Source of the DNA: Spirogloea muscicola
Taxonomy: Eukaryota; Streptophyta; Zygnematophyceae; Spirogloeales; Spirogloeaceae
DNA length: 10,063 nt
Direction of reading: 5' to 3'
Assembly (NCBI GenBank): GCA_009602725.1
Contig: WELB01000044.1
Coordinates: forward strand, 51,843-61,905
The notes below the pieces were generated by a model. That model was not told the origin of the DNA, ran no database searches, and was given only the letters and a program-made list of their open reading frames with translations. Made by a program: the position numbers and the translations under genes. Each line of letters begins with the position of its first letter. The first letter of the stretch is position 1. Positions 6,406 to 10,063 of the stretch are shown piece by piece.

Positions 6406-9400
6406 TTATCCATTGAGAGAGAGGCCAGGCCCACTGCCAGTCATCAGTGGCATGTACTCTTCTGACAAGCGTATATCCGTCACCATCCGTTGCTCCATCT
6501 CAAGCGCCTTGCCCGCCTCCACCAAGGCCTCGACTGTAGGCTGCACCACAGTGCCAAGAAAACTCAATGACCACATGAGTTGCTGGTGTCTGCTGTATCG
6601 TAGTGTCACAATTGATACTGAGAACCATTGTACATGTGGCGAGTCTGACCTTGGGAGGATTGACGGATGGAGGGGATTCCCGAGATTTCTTGCTCACGAG
6701 CCTTTCATGGAGCTTGTCAGTCCCACCGATGTCTTCCACCCACTGCACGTATTGTGCATATTCATTTAGATACCTTGGTGCAATAATGGTTAACTGCACT
6801 ATTCCTCATGACCAGTGCAAGCAGCACAAGACTGCAGCAAGTGGAGCCTTACTTTGAGAATGTGCTTGTCATATAAGCGCGAACGGAGGGCTCCATAGAA
6901 GTCCAGAGCTGTACGATGACAGCAACGATTATCAGCCTCGCTGATAGATAGCAACTTGCTTCTGAGACCTTGCTACAGTAGAGGCTAAGGAGCTGTCCCT
7001 GCAGAAGGGAAGCATGCCGAAGTGGTTAAGGCAGTAGGATACCTTGGTTTGGAAACGTGTCAATGATGTAGCTGATGTCCTCCACAGAAAGACCATCATT
7101 TCTGTACATGTGATGAACAATGTTCAGGATGTCTGTTCTGGTTGGCCGCCTGCAGAGTAATCACCACCTTGACAACAGTCAGGAAGTGTCTGTGAAGGGA
7201 TGCACAGACGCTGCAAGTGCAAGACAGTGTTTCCTGCAGCAGATGCGACCTGTTTAAGTAAGCCATTGGTGGTCTAAGCAAGGTGTCTGCTGACAGCAGA
7301 TCCATGGCATTCACACCCGCAATATGCATGCACAGGCTACTTGTTGCTGAAGAAAGTTGAAGGGTGGGCGCTTCAGTCGCCGGAGCATTGCGCTCGCGGC
7401 ATTGCGACGCACCAGTAAAACTTGTCCATGCGACCGTCGCGGATCAGAGGCGCCCAGAGAGTGCTGAAGTCATTGCCGGTGAGGATGATTGGGACCCGGT
7501 TGACAACGTCTGCCTCGCGCCAGTCCTGCCCGATGCTCACGCGCGTAGGGCAGTCGGCAAGGTTCATCAACGTCCCCATCACAATCTGATTATTTACTGT
7601 CACCTGCGTGTTTGCTGGCCGACAGCCAGATTACAAGAGCAGCCTTGTGAGGTCAACAGCAGCCACGTAACTTCTGTGAAGGCTGGACGCATATCAGATC
7701 ACACCTCTCAGATCACAGCATGCAGACAGTGCCCGGGTTGCATGTGAAGCTTGTACCAAAGCGTCCTACTCCTGCATCCACATCGTTGATCACAAGGCAG
7801 CTCAGCTTGCCCTGCAACCCACATCGACAGATTATGGCTGTTAGCCTTGCATCATCCCTCTGCAAGAACAGGCCTGACTTCAAGTCGGCGTGGAGGTCAC
7901 TGTGCAATTCAATACAACTGGCCCCCAGGTCTGTCCACACGAGCTTCTATTTATTTGTTGTTAAGAGTGTCACAATTCCATCGAGGTCATGGAAGTCGAA
8001 GACAGGCACCAGATGGATAGATGGTCTCAAACCCAGACCTGGTTCTTGATGACCTGCGAAGCTGTCCGGTACCTGTTGCGGATCAACTTGCCAGGCTCAC
8101 CTGCATGGTGCCACTGGCAGGCGGTCAGTTGGACAGACCAGTCTGTGAAGGAAAGCAGCTCATGCCAAACGCCATGTTCAGTATTCACGTTGTACTTGTT
8201 GTACCTTCACCTTCATTCCAACTTCTAGTCCTTCACCCCTGCTTATGGGCATGGGAGCTGGCAAGTGCATTTGGCACACCTTTGACTACCTCTAACTTGG
8301 TCTGAAGCAATAGCAATCACCCTACCAGCCCACTCGCTCTCCAGCTCGCCGGCTGACAGGATGACCGGCTCCACTCCCATGGCGCGGAAGATGAGCTCAA
8401 TCTGGAACGTCTTCCCCTGCCCTTTTCCTCCCCATATGCCTGCCGCAGACAGGTACATGTAAATCGGAGCTCACATCAGAACACAGAACGGGAACCCTTC
8501 AACTCAGCGCTGAAAAGGTTGATCTCCATCAGCCTCTCAGGGCCAGTATTGCTTGTTACGTGCCATCTTTGTAAGGACCCAAGTACCTCCAATTCATTCA
8601 GTCAAGAGGACCTACTTCAGATCTCACTCAGCTCCTGGAACCAGGCAGGGAGTTCACCGAGGATAAGGGGGTTGTTGGTGGGGAGGAGGTGTGCCATGAA
8701 GTTCTTAGCGATGTGTACCACTGGCGCCAGCCCGCCCACAGACAACGTTCAGGACAGCAAAGTGAGCATATAGAGATCCTCGCAAATGGACTCTAATCCT
8801 ATCAGTCTCACGGCACAGCATGTGCCTTGTACGGCATTCAGAGAGCATAGTGACCAACTTGCTCTTAATGGCCCGAGCAAACACGACTCTCAACTGGGCT
8901 CCGCTCAGAAGCTCATGAATGCTGCGACCATGGCAAGAACGAGATGCTATCTGGAGCAGAGGACGTGCTGGCAAGCAACAAAGGCGCATGCTGATTGCAG
9001 GCATCTCGAGGATGAAAGCCCACCTACTTTGTCCTGTGAAGCCGAGCAAGAGGGAGGAAAGCGGCAAAGAACCAGAGGCATGCACGCGACGGGTCAACTT
9101 GATTCAGTCATTGATGTTCCACTTAGTTGCATATTGAAGCCAAGAAGTGAAGTGAAAGAGAGGCGGTAAAACAGTGTGTGGCAGCCAAGCTGAGGCACGC
9201 CGGCCAACGCCAAAACGTCGGGGGAGAGGGCTGACCATGAAGCTGGGGGCAATGTAGTAGTCCCCCTGGATGTGCTCGAACGACCGTGTTACCTTCTTCC
9301 GGTAGTCAAACACGATGTCCGCTGCGCGAGCCACGAGGATATCCTGCCCCAATCAGGCCGGCAACATGGGGACACAGTGGATGCTTTTCCAGATCTCGGG

Positions 9401-10063
9401 CAATGGACTGGGGGAGGACTACAGTGTGGCTCTGCTAGAGCGTCAACAGTGGGCGCGGCGTAGCTCGCAGAGAGACGCCTTGGCAGCCAGCAGCCGTAGG
9501 GACAGAGGAGGTGAAGGAGGCACGGTGCCCATGGAGATGGAGGGAGGAGCACGGGAAGGAGGCGCCTCTGAGCAGCATGCCCTAAACCCCGAACCCTAAA
9601 CCCCCGACCCTAAAATTAACGGGGTGAGAGGGGGTTCTAGAGAGGTAAGTCACGAAGGTCTCATGAATGCAGACTTCTGAGAGGCCAGCATTTGATGCTG
9701 GGATCTGAGGCTCACATAAGTCTCATAAGTCCGGCCTAGCTCAGCGTTGGCATCGGGGCTACATTTGTCGGTGCGCTCACAGTCCTGGCCGAGGAAGTCG
9801 CCGGTGAAGAGCGAGTCGATCATGCCGGTGCGCGCGCCGACGGTGACGTTGAGGTTGTCGGCCTCCGTGCCCAGGCGCAGCAGGTAGTCCTCGCCCAGCG
9901 CGTTCTTCGCCTCCCACGACGACCGGTAGCCCCGCTTCTTCGCTGCCGCCGCCGGCGCTTCCCCGCCTCCCGTGGCGGCAGCGGCGGCGGCGAGAAGCGT
10001 TTCGTCCGCCGCCGCCGCAGCCGCCGCGACGGCGGCCTCGGCCGGATCGTCCGCCAGCACGGC
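6406..10063 (-). CDS. Rubisco activase-like AAA+ ATPase (At1g73110 type), 5' partial, twelve exons
   Basis: Exons, 5' to 3' on minus: 10063-9781, 9321-9236, 9033-9024, 8720-8658, 8439-8326, 8100-8039, 7811-7757, 7614-7413, 7149-7043, 6908-6853, 6742-6650, 6540-6406 (TAA). All introns are GT-AG and phases agree, giving 421 visible residues. An Ala-rich leader (about 1-41) is probably part of a targeting region. Motifs: YYIAPSFMDKVVVHIAKNF (116-134); Walker A GGKGQGKT (151-158); SAGELESEWAGEPGKL (176-191); Walker B LVINDVDAG (212-220); GQDWREADVVNRVP (253-266); sensor region LTGNDFSTL (269-277); LIRDGRMDKFYW (281-292), with likely arginine-finger residues; FPNQALDFYGALRSR (324-338). The C-terminal TVEAL..LSEEYM block matches plant activase-like proteins rather than true activase, and no redox Cys tail is seen. 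Residue 225 is Ala where relatives have Gly (GRFG). Its substrate is unknown; true Rubisco activases remodel inhibited Rubisco in the chloroplast. Confidence 0.92.
7014..7037 (+). other. tRNA D-arm-like fragment in an intron (weak)
   Basis: ATGCCGAAGTGGTTAAGGC (7014-7032) closely resembles the D-arm/A-box region of Leu or Ser tRNAs (usual form ATGGCCGAGTGGTTAAGGC), with GCC (7016-7018) able to pair with GGC (7030-7032). No anticodon arm, B-box (GGTTCGANNCC) or closing acceptor stem follows, so this is not a complete tRNA. It lies antisense in the intron 7042-6909 of the ATPase gene and could be a relic of a tRNA-derived element or chance. Confidence 0.2.
9024..9033 (-). other. 10-nt micro-exon of the activase-like gene
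   Basis: The 10 bases on minus, GACAAAGTAG, are flanked by a good acceptor (cttcacag) and donor (gtgggc). They restore both phase and protein: the previous exon ends SFM in phase 0, the next begins in phase 1, and together they read SFM-DKV-V-VHIAKN. The DK pair is a conserved position in activase relatives. Without this exon the Asp-Lys is missing and the reading frame is lost, so the micro-exon is strongly supported although no transcript is available. Confidence 0.8.
9580..9614. repeat. Interstitial telomere-like array (CCCTAAA)n in intron 1 of the activase-like gene
   Basis: Five heptads lie in perfect register: CCCTAAA (9580), CCCCGAA (9587), CCCTAAA (9594), CCCCCGA (9601), CCCTAAA (9608). 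Three are exact plant-type telomere units. They sit inside the intron 9780-9322, so on the sense strand of the gene they read TTTAGGG. They could be a scar of break repair that captured telomere sequence, a degenerate microsatellite, or telo-box regulatory motifs (AAACCCTA), which in plants often lie near the start of genes. Confidence 0.75.

Noticed and set aside
9322-9343. Alternative acceptor at 9345-9344 for exon 2 of the ATPase gene, adding DILVARA
   Set aside because: It breaks phase with exon 1 (which ends phase 1). The acceptor at 9323-9322 restores phase and gives GQDSDIVFDYRKK.
6406-10063. Calling the minus-strand ATPase true Rubisco activase (RCA)
   Set aside because: The wording of the motifs around VINDVDAG, GQDWREADVVNRVP and the TVEAL..LSEEYM tail fits the plant activase-like family better, so Rubisco remodelling is not claimed.
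1-10063. CRISPR array, prokaryotic operon or phage-type system
   Set aside because: Spliced nuclear genes with GT-AG introns fill the window, and no regularly spaced identical repeats or prokaryotic gene packing are present.

Overview
The window is nuclear DNA from a photosynthetic eukaryote of the green lineage, most likely a green alga. I base this on three things. Both main genes are split by about 110-500 nt GT-AG introns. Both look like plant/algal proteins: a plant-type RMND1/RETARDED ROOT GROWTH protein and a Rubisco activase-like AAA+ ATPase. Degenerate plant-type telomere heptads (CCCTAAA) sit in the first intron of both genes. There is no operon logic, and the genes are independent transcription units. 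A species cannot be named from the sequence.

Layout. From 1 to 2788 on the plus strand is a 5'-truncated gene of the DUF155/RMND1 family. Seven exons can be joined in a continuous frame with matching phases. The final exon exists in two tandem diverged copies (2267-2392 and 2654-2788), each with its own acceptor, the same phase and its own stop, so the gene can plausibly make two different membrane-anchoring C-termini. From 2789 to about 5340 there is no convincing gene. This stretch holds two short orphan reading frames, small palindromes and, around 4110-4690, old diverged repeats. At about 5080-5430 is a very GC-rich island with facing GGC and GCC tracts and one unresolved base (5204). It leads into a small, unrecognised plus-strand gene starting at 5341. 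From 10063 down to 6406 on the minus strand is a twelve-exon, 5'-truncated Rubisco activase-like ATPase of 421 visible residues, which includes a 10-nt micro-exon. The small gene and the ATPase gene converge on the interval 5868-6405.

How the genes relate. The RMND1 family acts in the mitochondrial inner membrane and supports mitochondrial translation or cell proliferation. The AAA+ protein resembles the uncharacterised plant activase-like family (Arabidopsis At1g73110 type) more than true Rubisco activase, and is inferred to be organellar. Nothing in the window ties the two into one pathway. The most unusual features are the duplicated alternative last exon, the 10-nt micro-exon, an in-frame stop-free intron in the RMND1 gene, and telomere-like relics in both first introns. 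I found no CRISPR array, mobile-element protein, rRNA or complete tRNA.
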